From Methyloterricola oryzae (GTDB taxonomy: Bacteria > Pseudomonadota > Gammaproteobacteria > Methylococcales > Methylococcaceae), in assembly GCF_000934725.1 (NCBI RefSeq), contig NZ_JYNS01000013.1, positions 58,919 to 122,918 on the forward strand: a stretch of 64,000 nt of DNA. The letters are read 5' to 3'. Below are positions 17,698 through 29,406 of this stretch, in pieces. The translations under genes and the position numbers were made by a program. The number at the start of each line of letters is the position of its first letter. Positions within the stretch are counted from its first letter, which is position 1. Below the pieces are notes generated by a model that worked only from the letters and a program-made list of their open reading frames with translations, had not been told where the DNA came from and did no database searches.

Positions 17698-18389
17698 TGC
17701 TGCTCCAGGTAAAAGGCGGCCAGGGGCAGATCCTCCGGCCGCGTGATCTTGATATTGTCGGGGCGGCCTTCCACGATGGCCGGGCGCTGGCCCTGCAGTT
17801 CCAGGGCGCTGGCCTCGTCGGTGACGGTCAGTCCGCGCCGGGCGGCGTCCTCCAGGGCAAAGCGCAGGGTGCCGTAGCGGAACATCTGCGGCGTCAGGGC
17901 GCGCCAGATATGGTTGCGGTTCACCGTGTCGACGATGACGCCGTATTCCACACCCTTCAGGGTGTCGGTGGAGGGCAGGGCGAGTATGCCGCCGACGGGG
18001 TGGTCCGCCAGTCGGTCCATGAGGCTTTCCACATCGCTAGGAGTGACGCACATGCGAGCGGCATCGTGCACCAGCACCCAGTCCTCCAAATGAGCCAGTT
18101 CCTCGAGCCGGACCAGGGCCGCCAGCACCGAATCCGCCCTTTCCTTGCCGCCGGGCGCGGTGACGATGCGGGCCTCATTGGCGCAGGGCAGGTCGGGCCA
18201 GTAGCCGTCCTCGGCGCCCAGGGCCACTGCGATGGCGGCGAAACGCTCCACCGCCAGCAGGCGCTCCAGGGTGTGCTGCAACACCGGCTTGCCGGCCACG
18301 GCCAGATATTGCTTGGGGATGACACCGCCCATGCGTTTGCCCACGCCGGCGGCGGGGACGACGCCCCAGTAGCGGATGCACGCCGTCAT
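17685..18389 (-). CDS. ispD: 2-C-methyl-D-erythritol 4-phosphate cytidylyltransferase IspD
   Basis: The 234-residue protein has the nucleotidyltransferase signature [20 protein letters not shown] and the downstream [34 protein letters not shown] and [32 protein letters not shown] blocks. It uses CTP to activate MEP. It follows ftsB by 1 bp and feeds IspF, with which it is translationally coupled. Confidence 0.97.
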   Translation of the reverse strand: MTACIRYWGVVPAAGVGKRMGGVIPKQYLAVAGKPVLQHTLERLLAVERFAAIAVALGAEDGYWPDLPCANEARIVTAPGGKERADSVLAALVRLEELAHLEDWVLVHDAARMCVTPSDVESLMDRLADHPVGGILALPSTDTLKGVEYGVIVDTVNRNHIWRALTPQMFRYGTLRFALEDAARRGLTVTDEASALELQGQRPAIVEGRPDNIKITRPEDLPLAAFYLEQQCFA

Positions 18390-18390
18390 G

Positions 18391-18819
18391 CTAATCAGCC
18401 CTGGCCGGTGCGGGAGCAGCCGAAGGTTGCGCCTGCCGGTCGAACTCCTCCACCGGATCGGAAGGCGGTTTACGCGCCCGGCGACGTTTTGGAACCGGCG
18501 TGCCCTTGGGTGTCTCCTTGGCGGCGGGCGCCGGGCTGGGTGGCGGCTGATGCTCGATCACCTGCACAAAGAACTCGCCTTCCTTGATCATGCCCAGGTC
18601 CTGGCGGGCTCTTTCCTCGATGGCGTCGGTGCCCTGCTTGAGGTCCATCACCTCGGCCTCCAGGGCGGCGTTGCGTTCCTGCCGCCGCGTGCCTTCCCGG
18701 CGCAGTTCCTCGATGCGCTCGCCCAGGCGGTGCAGCTCCAGCACATTGCCGTCACCGAACCAGAGCCGGTATTGCAACAGCCCGATCAGGAGCAACAGGA
18801 AGACGATCAGCTTCTTCAA
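18391..18819 (-). CDS. ftsB: Cell division protein FtsB with C-terminal extension
   Basis: The 142-residue bitopic membrane protein starts [61 protein letters not shown], a membrane segment followed by a coiled coil, then [27 protein letters not shown], the FtsB core. It bridges FtsL and FtsQ in the divisome. The E. coli protein is about 103 residues. Here about 40 further residues ([26 protein letters not shown]...) form a Pro/Arg-rich tail of unknown function. Confidence 0.92.
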   Translation of the reverse strand: MKKLIVFLLLLIGLLQYRLWFGDGNVLELHRLGERIEELRREGTRRQERNAALEAEVMDLKQGTDAIEERARQDLGMIKEGEFFVQVIEHQPPPSPAPAAKETPKGTPVPKRRRARKPPSDPVEEFDRQAQPSAAPAPARAD

Positions 18820-18837
18820 GCAGGTTCAGGCTAGGGG

Positions 18838-22811
<3,974 letters not shown>

Positions 22812-24230
22812 CTACAGGTTGTCCGAGGCATAGTCCGCCAGACGCGAGCGCTCACCGCGCCTGAGGGTGATGTGGGCGCCGTAGGGCCAGGGCTTGAAGC
22901 GGTCCACCGCGTAGGTGAGGCCGGACGTCGTGCCGGTGAGATAGGGCGTATCGATCTGGCCGATGTTGCCCAGGCAGACGATCTTGGTGCCGGGGCCGGC
23001 GCGGGTGATCAGGGTCTTCATCTGCTTGGGCGTGAGGTTCTGTGCCTCGTCCAGAATGATGTAGCGGTTGAGGAAGGTGCGTCCGCGCATGAAGTTGAGG
23101 GAGCGCACCTTCACCCGGTTCAGCAGCAGGTTGTTGGTGGCCTGGCGCTCCCAGTCGCCGCTTTCACCGTGGCTGCCCAACAATTCCAGATTGTCCAGCA
23201 ACGCGCCCATCCAGGGTGTCATCTTCTCCTCTTCCGTGCCCGGCAGGAAACCGATGTCCTCGCCCAGGGGGATGGTCTCGCGGGTCATGATGATTTCCTT
23301 GTACAGCTTGTCGTCCAGGGTCTGGGTCAGCCCGGCGGCCAGGGTCAGCAGGGTCTTGCCCGTGCCCGCGGTGCCCAGCAGGGTGACAAAGTCGATGTCC
23401 GGGTCCATGAGGACGTTGAGGGCGAAGTTCTGCTCGCGGTTGCGCGCCTGTATGCCCCAGACATTGTGCTGGGACGAACGGAAGTCGCGGGCCAGTTCGA
23501 TCACGGCGGTCCCTTTGTCGAGGGAGCGCACGATGGCCTCGAAGCCGGAATCGTCCGGCAGGTAGAGGAACTGGTTGATGTGCCAGCCGGCCGCCAGGGG
23601 TCCGGCGACTTTGTAGAAGGTGCGCCCGCGAGGATCCTGCCAGGAGTCCATCTTGCTGCCGTGGGTCTCCCAGAAATCCAGGGGCAGTTCGGCGGCGCCG
23701 CTGTAGAGCAGGTTGATGTCGTCCAGCACCTGGTCGCTGTGGTAGTCCTCGGCGCGGATGCCCAGCACCGAGGCCTTGATGCGCATGTTGATGTCCTTGG
23801 ACACCAGGATCACCTGGGTGTCCTTGCGGTCGTCCGCCAGGGCCCTGGCGGTGGCCAGGATGGAATTGTCGGCCACGCCCCCCGGCAGACTCTCGGGGAG
23901 AGCGGAGGTGAGGCGGCTCACCTGGAAGAACAGCCGGCCCGAGCACTTCTCGTCGATGCGCGCGGCGTATTGCAACTGCGGCAGGGGAATCCCGCTGTTG
24001 ATGACGGTCAGGTCCGCGTGCTGGATCAACTCGTCCAGAAAGCGGCTGGCCTGGCGGGCGTTGCGGGCAATCTCGGTGAGCCCTTTCTTGGAATGATCCA
24101 ATTCTTCCAGGACGATCATGGGGATGAAGATGTCGTGCTCCTGGAAGCGGAACAGCGACGAGGGGTCGTGCATCAGCACATTGGTGTCGAGTATGAAGAG
24201 CTTGGATTCAGGTTCCTTGATTTCGCTCAT
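22812..24230 (-). CDS. PIN-PhoH (PhoH2-type) ATPase/ribonuclease
   Basis: The 472-residue protein joins an N-terminal PIN domain (LFILDTNVLMHDPSSLFRFQEHDIFIPMIVLEELDHSKKG..., acidic nuclease residues) to a C-terminal PhoH ATPase (Walker A LLGTAGTGKTLLTLAAGL, Walker B RYIILDEAQNLTPKQMKTLITRAGPGTKIVCLGNIGQID). This layout matches PhoH2/YlaK proteins, reported as sequence-specific RNA helicase/RNases. It is 126 bp downstream of bcp in the same direction. No antitoxin-like partner gene is evident upstream. The cellular target is unknown. Confidence 0.9.
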   Translation of the reverse strand: MSEIKEPESKLFILDTNVLMHDPSSLFRFQEHDIFIPMIVLEELDHSKKGLTEIARNARQASRFLDELIQHADLTVINSGIPLPQLQYAARIDEKCSGRLFFQVSRLTSALPESLPGGVADNSILATARALADDRKDTQVILVSKDINMRIKASVLGIRAEDYHSDQVLDDINLLYSGAAELPLDFWETHGSKMDSWQDPRGRTFYKVAGPLAAGWHINQFLYLPDDSGFEAIVRSLDKGTAVIELARDFRSSQHNVWGIQARNREQNFALNVLMDPDIDFVTLLGTAGTGKTLLTLAAGLTQTLDDKLYKEIIMTRETIPLGEDIGFLPGTEEEKMTPWMGALLDNLELLGSHGESGDWERQATNNLLLNRVKVRSLNFMRGRTFLNRYIILDEAQNLTPKQMKTLITRAGPGTKIVCLGNIGQIDTPYLTGTTSGLTYAVDRFKPWPYGAHITLRRGERSRLADYASDNL

Positions 24231-24366
24231 GGGATCAGATCGCTGCGGGTCGGGACAGGAAGGGGCGAGGCCGGCCCGATGGGGCCGGGGCGCGCATCAC
24301 GGGCCGGCACACGCTGTGGACGCGGGCCGGCGGGAAAGGGAGCGTGTGGCAAGCGGGTGGTAATGC

Positions 24367-24846
24367 TCAGGCGCCGCTAAGGGACTTGAGGACGCCGAGC
24401 ACTTCTTCGGCGTGTCCGGGCACGCGCACCTTGCGCCAGACCTTAGCCACCCGGCCTTGCGGGTCGATGAGGAAGGTGCTGCGCTCGATGCCCTGAACCT
24501 GCTTGCCATACATGTTCTTCATGCGGATGACGTCGAAGGCGCGGCACAGGCTCTCGTCCGGATCGGACAGCAGTTCGAAGGGAAAGCCCTGCTTGCACTT
24601 GAAGTTCTCGTGGGATTTCAGGCTGTCGCGGGAAACGCCAAAGATTTTCGCCCCCAGTTGGTCAAATTCGGCGTGCAGATCGCGAAAAGCTTGCCCCTCC
24701 TGGGTGCAGCCCGGCGTGCTGTCCTTGGGATAGAAGTACAGCACGCTGTAATTGCCCTTGAGGTCGTCGGCGCTGACAGCTTGGCCGCTGGTGGACTCGA
24801 CGGTGAAGGCGGGGATTGGATCGCCCTCGGCGATGGTATCGGACAT
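24367..24846 (-). CDS. bcp: Thioredoxin-dependent peroxiredoxin (Bcp/PrxQ)
   Basis: The 159-residue thiol peroxidase has the peroxidatic Cys47 in YPKDSTPGCTQEGQAFRDL. The second Cys five residues later, found in the E. coli-type Bcp, is absent (Gln here), so resolution must use another Cys (FKCKQG or ESLCRAF) or a one-Cys route. The ATG at 24846 (MSDTIAEGDPIPAF) is preferred to an upstream in-frame start. It detoxifies peroxides in the cytoplasm. In many relatives gcvR lies directly upstream; here a glycosyltransferase gene separates them. Confidence 0.93.
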   Translation of the reverse strand: MSDTIAEGDPIPAFTVESTSGQAVSADDLKGNYSVLYFYPKDSTPGCTQEGQAFRDLHAEFDQLGAKIFGVSRDSLKSHENFKCKQGFPFELLSDPDESLCRAFDVIRMKNMYGKQVQGIERSTFLIDPQGRVAKVWRKVRVPGHAEEVLGVLKSLSGA

Positions 24847-25031
24847 AAAGTTCAGACCCTGCAAAAAATGAGAGAACCTAATGAAGATAGCCAGTGATTG
24901 TACCCGGCTGTGTCAAAACACGTGTCTTTCTGAGGTCGACTGAAGCGATTGTTAGCGCATCAGACTTGAATAATCACTTCTCAGCATACTGCGCCCCGAC
25001 TGGGCGCCTGCACAAGAACAAAGCGTGGCGG

Positions 25032-26153
25032 CTATCGCGAGGCACTGCCCCTCAAAATGTGCTCGCGCATGCGCTCGCCGACCCGTTGCCAATCGTAGCG
25101 GTCGCAGGCAAGTTCGAATCCTTTTTCACCGAAACGTCGGCACTTGTCGGGGTCCTCCAAAAGTTCAAGCAAGCGGCTCGCGATTCCTTCGGAGTCGCCG
25201 GGTTCCAGGAGGTAGCCATTGACGCCGTCCGCGACGATATCGGGCAGTGCACCTATGGTCGTGGCGACAATCGGCAGTTTGTAGGTCAAGGCTTCCACGA
25301 AAACGATGCCGAATGGCTCCAAGTGAGTCGGCATGCAAAAAATACTGGCCTCCCTATAGTAGCGGTTCACATCCTCTAGAGGCACGCGCCCTACGACCTT
25401 GCATTGCGGAATGTCGACTTCGGGTGTACAGCCGACGAGGGTCAAACTGGCATCGGGGCGCTTTTCCAGCACCTTGCGAAACGCTTGCAGGAGTGTTGGT
25501 CCGCCCTTGCGCTCCCAATCCAGTCCGACAAACAAGATGTTTCCCTTGGAATAGTCCGGCTGATGATCGTCCGGCCTTGTGGTGGTCGCATTGCTGCCGG
25601 CGTAAACGCAGGCGACCTGGTTCGGTGGACAACCGTACTGTTCGATCACGGAGCGTGAAACGTTGGAGCTTCGCGTGAATACCTTATCAGCGTTGTGATA
25701 GACGCTGCGTTCCAGATCAATCCAGGCTTGCTTGTAGAGTTGGCTCCGGTCGAAGTCCTTGTAATAGAGATTGGCCAGATGGGTATGGTCGGTGTAGACG
25801 TAGTGCCGAACCCCAGGGCAACCGCCATCGAACAAGGATTGTATCTGGATGGAGAAGGCATAGCGTTCTGGCGAAATCTTCGATCGGAGCAACTTCTTGA
25901 CCTGTTCGAAGAAAAAGCGAGTTCGCATGGCGCAGGCGCGCAAGGATCTGCGGCGCGCCAGGATGTCTGGACCATAGTCGATCAGGGCTGCCAGCAAGCA
26001 GCTCGCGTGCAGGACCGGGCGTTCCTTGAGAATCTGGCCCAGGTCAATAATGTCGACCGTATACTCGGGAAAGCTCTGCCTGAGTACGTCCGCTAGTCGT
26101 TCATTGGCGGGGATGGCTGTTCCCATCCGAATGAATGCAATTCGCTGCTCCAA
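25032..26153 (-). CDS. Glycosyltransferase, GT4/family 1 type
   Basis: The ~373-residue protein has the GT-B fold pattern. The C-terminal half contains NILFVGLDWERKGGPTLLQAFRKVLEKRPDASLTLVGC, a substrate-nucleotide region and the EX7E motif EPFGIVFVE followed by ALTYKLPIVATTIGALPDIVADGVNGYLLEPGD. The start is uncertain. The TTG at 26153 has a GGGAG Shine-Dalgarno 7 bases away, while a GTG at 26237 gives 28 more residues with little support. The gene is alone between gcvR and bcp and appears somewhat lower in G+C than its neighbours, so transfer is possible. The acceptor and product are unknown. Confidence 0.85.
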   Translation of the reverse strand: MEQRIAFIRMGTAIPANERLADVLRQSFPEYTVDIIDLGQILKERPVLHASCLLAALIDYGPDILARRRSLRACAMRTRFFFEQVKKLLRSKISPERYAFSIQIQSLFDGGCPGVRHYVYTDHTHLANLYYKDFDRSQLYKQAWIDLERSVYHNADKVFTRSSNVSRSVIEQYGCPPNQVACVYAGSNATTTRPDDHQPDYSKGNILFVGLDWERKGGPTLLQAFRKVLEKRPDASLTLVGCTPEVDIPQCKVVGRVPLEDVNRYYREASIFCMPTHLEPFGIVFVEALTYKLPIVATTIGALPDIVADGVNGYLLEPGDSEGIASRLLELLEDPDKCRRFGEKGFELACDRYDWQRVGERMREHILRGSASR

Positions 26154-26305
26154 TCCATGTCTCCCAATGTGCCGATGATACCGCCCGTCGACCGTCGTAT
26201 TGCCTGCGGGTGAGGGCCGAAACCTTAGTTCATCCACGGAACCCAGCGTCGCGGGGTGGTGTCGTAATCGTACAAGATTGCGTCAGTTAAAAGAGTAAGG
26301 GCGGC

Positions 26306-26833
26306 CTACCTCTTTACCGGTTCCAGAATGGCGTCCAGGTTCTGCTGGTCGCAGAATTCGAGGAATTCGTCGCGCAGCGAGACGATCTTGACGCCTGCAG
26401 GGATTTTGACAATGAGATGCGCAAGGAACAATGGGGCTCCGCTGTAAGGCGCCGGGTAGCGGCTGGAACTGAAGTCCAGCACCTTTATATTGCGGTCCGC
26501 AAAAAACGCCGAGAGTTCGTGGATATTGTCGATCTGATCGCCGGCGAAAATGTCCACGGTGTATGGGATCACGCCATCATCGGGCGGCGGCGTATCGCTG
26601 GCGCGCAGGGTGCTGATCTTCAGTTGCAGCCGGGCGGCCAGGGCCTCCAAGGCATTTTCCAGCTTGACGATGTGGTTCCAGTTTCCGTCCACCAGCATAT
26701 GGGCCGCGAACTCGGACCCAAGTTCCGTCATGCGGCTCTCCAGGATCGCGCATTTGCATTCCTTGATGTTGCGGGTCAGTTCCGCGATGAGATCGGGCCG
26801 GTCGGGGCCTGCGACGGTGATGACTAGCTGCAT
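26306..26833 (-). CDS. gcvR: Double-ACT-domain regulator, GcvR-like
   Basis: The 175-residue protein has two ACT domains, MQLVITVAGPDRPDLIAELTRNIKECKCAILESRMTELGSEFAAHMLVDGNW and PYTVDIFAGDQIDNIHELSAFFADRNIKVLDFSSSRYPAPYSGAPLFLAHLIVKIPAGV. This is the layout of GcvR, the glycine-cleavage accessory repressor. No DNA-binding domain is present, as expected for a protein that acts through GcvA. No GcvA partner is in the window, so the glycine-cleavage role is inferred from the family. Confidence 0.8.
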   Translation of the reverse strand: MQLVITVAGPDRPDLIAELTRNIKECKCAILESRMTELGSEFAAHMLVDGNWNHIVKLENALEALAARLQLKISTLRASDTPPPDDGVIPYTVDIFAGDQIDNIHELSAFFADRNIKVLDFSSSRYPAPYSGAPLFLAHLIVKIPAGVKIVSLRDEFLEFCDQQNLDAILEPVKR

Positions 26834-27273
26834 TGCGTTGGCGGTCCAAGAGTTAAATGGCGCCAGTTTAACATCTCGCGGACGATCTTCAGTATGGGCG
26901 CTTCATCGTGACGGTCACGGGCTGGCGGTTTGGTTTTGATGGCTCGGGTCCAAGCGGAAATGGGCATGCAATTTCATGGTATGGCATGGGGTTTGTCGCT
27001 GCCAAAGCGTCGGTTGCCCGGACCCTTCACATGGAAAGTGCTTGATATTCACTCTGTTAAGCTGCGATGCCCCTGTAAACAGTCTGTTTAACAATGATTT
27101 AGGTGCGATTTTTTGACAAATTGATTGCGAAAAGACACAAAGTAGTTTTTGATATTTCAGCTTTGCGTCCCGGAAATGCCGCCCCGTTGCCGGCGACGCC
27201 GCTACGCGGACCGCAGGTTATTTGAAACCTGGGGTCCGCGGTTCAGGCCAAGTCATTACGAAACGAGATTACA
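26834..27273 (+). promoter_or_regulatory. Upstream region of the formate dehydrogenase operon
   Basis: No gene is seen in this 440-bp AT-richer gap. It contains the perfect 15-bp palindrome TAAACAG-T-CTGTTTA at 27076-27090 and a TTGACA box at 27113-27118 with no strong matching -10 box. A large hairpin lies next to the fdsG start. The palindrome is a plausible operator for a regulator of the fds genes, but no regulator gene (for example fdsR) lies in the window. Confidence 0.45.
27206..27239 (+). other. Leader hairpin before fdsG
   Basis: GCGGACC (27206-27212) pairs with GGTCCGC (27233-27239), and CAGGTT with AACCTG inside, with one mismatch and a 6-base loop. It ends 34 bp before the fdsG ATG. 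It may stabilise the operon mRNA or control translation. There is no U-run to make it a terminator. Confidence 0.55.
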
Positions 27274-27750
27274 ATGAATCAACTGGACTGGGACAAGAAC
27301 GCGGTGCAGGCCGTGATCGAGGGACTGAAGGACATTCCCGGCGCGCTGTTGCCGATTCTTCACGGTATTCAGGACCGGCTCGGTTACATTCCGCCCGACA
27401 GCGTTCCCCTGATCGCCAGCGCCCTCAACCTTTCGCGGGCCGAGGTACACGGCGTCATCACCTTTTATCATTACTTCAGGGAAACGCCGCCCGGCAAGCA
27501 CACCATTCATATCTGCCGTGCGGAATCCTGCCAGTCCATGAATTCCCGGGGCCTGGAAGCGCACGCCAAGGCGAAGCTGGGAATCGACTACCACGAAACT
27601 ACCGCCGACGGCGATTTCAGCCTGGAGCCGGTCTACTGCCTGGGCAATTGCGCGTGCTCGCCGGCCATGACCATCGATGGCGAGGTCTACGGCCGCGTCA
27701 GTCCGGAAAGATTCGACGAGATCCTGAACGAAGTGAGGGCCGAGGCATGA
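27274..27750 (+). CDS. fdsG: NAD-dependent formate dehydrogenase gamma subunit
   Basis: The 158-residue NuoE-like subunit carries a [2Fe-2S] cluster with ligands in CRAESCQSM and CLGNCACSPAM. The N-terminal helix-rich half (GALLPILHGIQDRLGYIPPDSVPLIASALNLSRAEVHGVITFYHYF) is typical. It passes electrons between FdsB and FdsA in the soluble enzyme that oxidises formate to CO2 with NAD+. This is the last step of methane oxidation in methanotrophs. The stop codon overlaps the fdsB start (ATGA). Confidence 0.95.
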   Translation: MNQLDWDKNAVQAVIEGLKDIPGALLPILHGIQDRLGYIPPDSVPLIASALNLSRAEVHGVITFYHYFRETPPGKHTIHICRAESCQSMNSRGLEAHAKAKLGIDYHETTADGDFSLEPVYCLGNCACSPAMTIDGEVYGRVSPERFDEILNEVRAEA

Positions 27751-29300
27751 GCGTCACTGTTTACGTACCCCGCGACTCCAGCGCGCTCTCTCTGGGCGCG
27801 GAGAAAGTGGCGAAGGCCATCGCCCAGGAAGCCGCGAAGCGCGGCGCAGACATCAAGCTGGTTCGCAACGGCTCGCGCGGCCTGTTCTGGCTGGAGCCCA
27901 TGGTGGAGGTGGCTACACCCGCAGGGCGCCTCGCCTACGGTCCGGTTCAGCCCAAGGACGTGACGTCCCTTTTCGACGCCGATTTCCTCAAGGGCGGCAA
28001 GCACCCCTTGGCCTTGGGCGCGACCGATGAAATCCCCTATCTGAAAAAGCAGGAGCGCCTGACCAATGCCCGCGTCGGCATCACCGACCCGGTGAGTTTG
28101 GACGACTATCTTGCGCACGAGGGCTACCGCGGACTGAAGAACGCGCTGGACATGGCGCCTGCGGAGATCGTCAAGGCGGTTACCGACTCCGGTCTGCGCG
28201 GACGTGGCGGCGCCGCATTCCCTACCGGCATCAAGTGGAACACTGTGCTCAACGCGCCGGGCGAACAGAAATACATCGTCTGCAACGCCGACGAAGGCGA
28301 CTCCGGCACCTTCTCCGACCGCATGATCATGGAGGGTGACCCCTTTGTGCTGGTGGAGGGCATGACCATCGCAGGCCTCGCCGTGGGCGCGACCCAGGGC
28401 TACATATACCTGAGGGTGGAGTATCCCCATGCACACCAGAACCTCAACGCGGCGATCCAGGCGGCCTATGCGGCAGGTTACCTGGGCAAGAACATCTGCG
28501 GCAGCGGCAAGGCCTTCGATCTGGAGGTGCGGCTGGGCGCCGGCGCCTATGTCTGCGGCGAGGAAACCTCGCTGCTGGAGAGCCTCGAAGGCAAGCGCGG
28601 CCTGGTGCGCTTCAAGCCGCCTCTGCCGGCCATCAAGGGCCTGTTCGGACAGCCCACCATCATCAATAACGTGATCTCCTTGGCCTCCGTGCCCATCATC
28701 CTGGACAAGGGCGGCGAGTATTACCGTGACTTCGGCATGGGCCGCTCCCGCGGTACCCTGCCCATCCAGTTGGCAGGTAACATCAAGCATCCGGGGCTCA
28801 TCGAAAAAGCCTTCGGCGTGACCTTGCGCGAACTCCTCTACGACTACGGCGGCGGTTCCGCCACCGGACGCCCCATCAAGGCGGTGCAGGTGGGCGGGCC
28901 TCTGGGCGCCTTCATGCCCGAGTCCCAGTTCGATACCCCCCTGGATTACGAGGCGTTCGCGGCGCTTTGGGCGGTTTTGGGCCACGGCGGCGTGGTGGTG
29001 TTCGACGACACCGTCAACATGGCGGACATGGCGCGCTATGCCATGGAGTTCTGCGCCATCGAGTCCTGCGGCAAGTGCACGCCCTGTCGGATCGGCTCAA
29101 CCCGCGGGGTGGAAGTGATGGACCGCATCATCGAAAACCAGGACCGCGCAAGCAACATCCAGTTGCTGCGCGATCTCAGCGACACCATGCTGAATGGCTC
29201 GCTGTGCGCCCTGGGCGGCATGACTCCGTATCCGGTCCTGAGCGCGCTGAACCATTTCCCCGAGGACTTTGGCGCCGATTCCAAGGCCAAGGCGGCCTGA
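27747..29300 (+). CDS. fdsB: NAD-dependent formate dehydrogenase beta subunit
   Basis: The 517-residue NuoF-like subunit holds FMN, the NAD site and a [4Fe-4S] cluster. It has an N-terminal thioredoxin-like part (MSVTVYVPRDSSALSLGAEKVAKAI...), the nucleotide-binding LRGRGGAAFPTGIKW and CNADEGDSGTFSDRMIMEGDPF, and the cluster motif ESCGKCTPCRIGSTRG. The start at 27747 overlaps the fdsG stop. A longer open frame extending upstream is out of register with the family. Confidence 0.95.
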   Translation: MSVTVYVPRDSSALSLGAEKVAKAIAQEAAKRGADIKLVRNGSRGLFWLEPMVEVATPAGRLAYGPVQPKDVTSLFDADFLKGGKHPLALGATDEIPYLKKQERLTNARVGITDPVSLDDYLAHEGYRGLKNALDMAPAEIVKAVTDSGLRGRGGAAFPTGIKWNTVLNAPGEQKYIVCNADEGDSGTFSDRMIMEGDPFVLVEGMTIAGLAVGATQGYIYLRVEYPHAHQNLNAAIQAAYAAGYLGKNICGSGKAFDLEVRLGAGAYVCGEETSLLESLEGKRGLVRFKPPLPAIKGLFGQPTIINNVISLASVPIILDKGGEYYRDFGMGRSRGTLPIQLAGNIKHPGLIEKAFGVTLRELLYDYGGGSATGRPIKAVQVGGPLGAFMPESQFDTPLDYEAFAALWAVLGHGGVVVFDDTVNMADMARYAMEFCAIESCGKCTPCRIGSTRGVEVMDRIIENQDRASNIQLLRDLSDTMLNGSLCALGGMTPYPVLSALNHFPEDFGADSKAKAA

Positions 29301-29406
29301 CGGCCACAAGAACAAGATTGGAGCAAGCAACCCTTGCTCCGAAGGCGAGGTGATCGGTGGGCCTGCAACCCGTCGATTTCTCCAACTTGATGATGAGGTA
29401 ATCCCT

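Noticed and set aside
24241..24366. GC hairpins between the phoH-type gene and bcp
   Set aside because: Short GGGCCGGC-type complementarities without U-run or conservation evidence; not enough to call a terminator.
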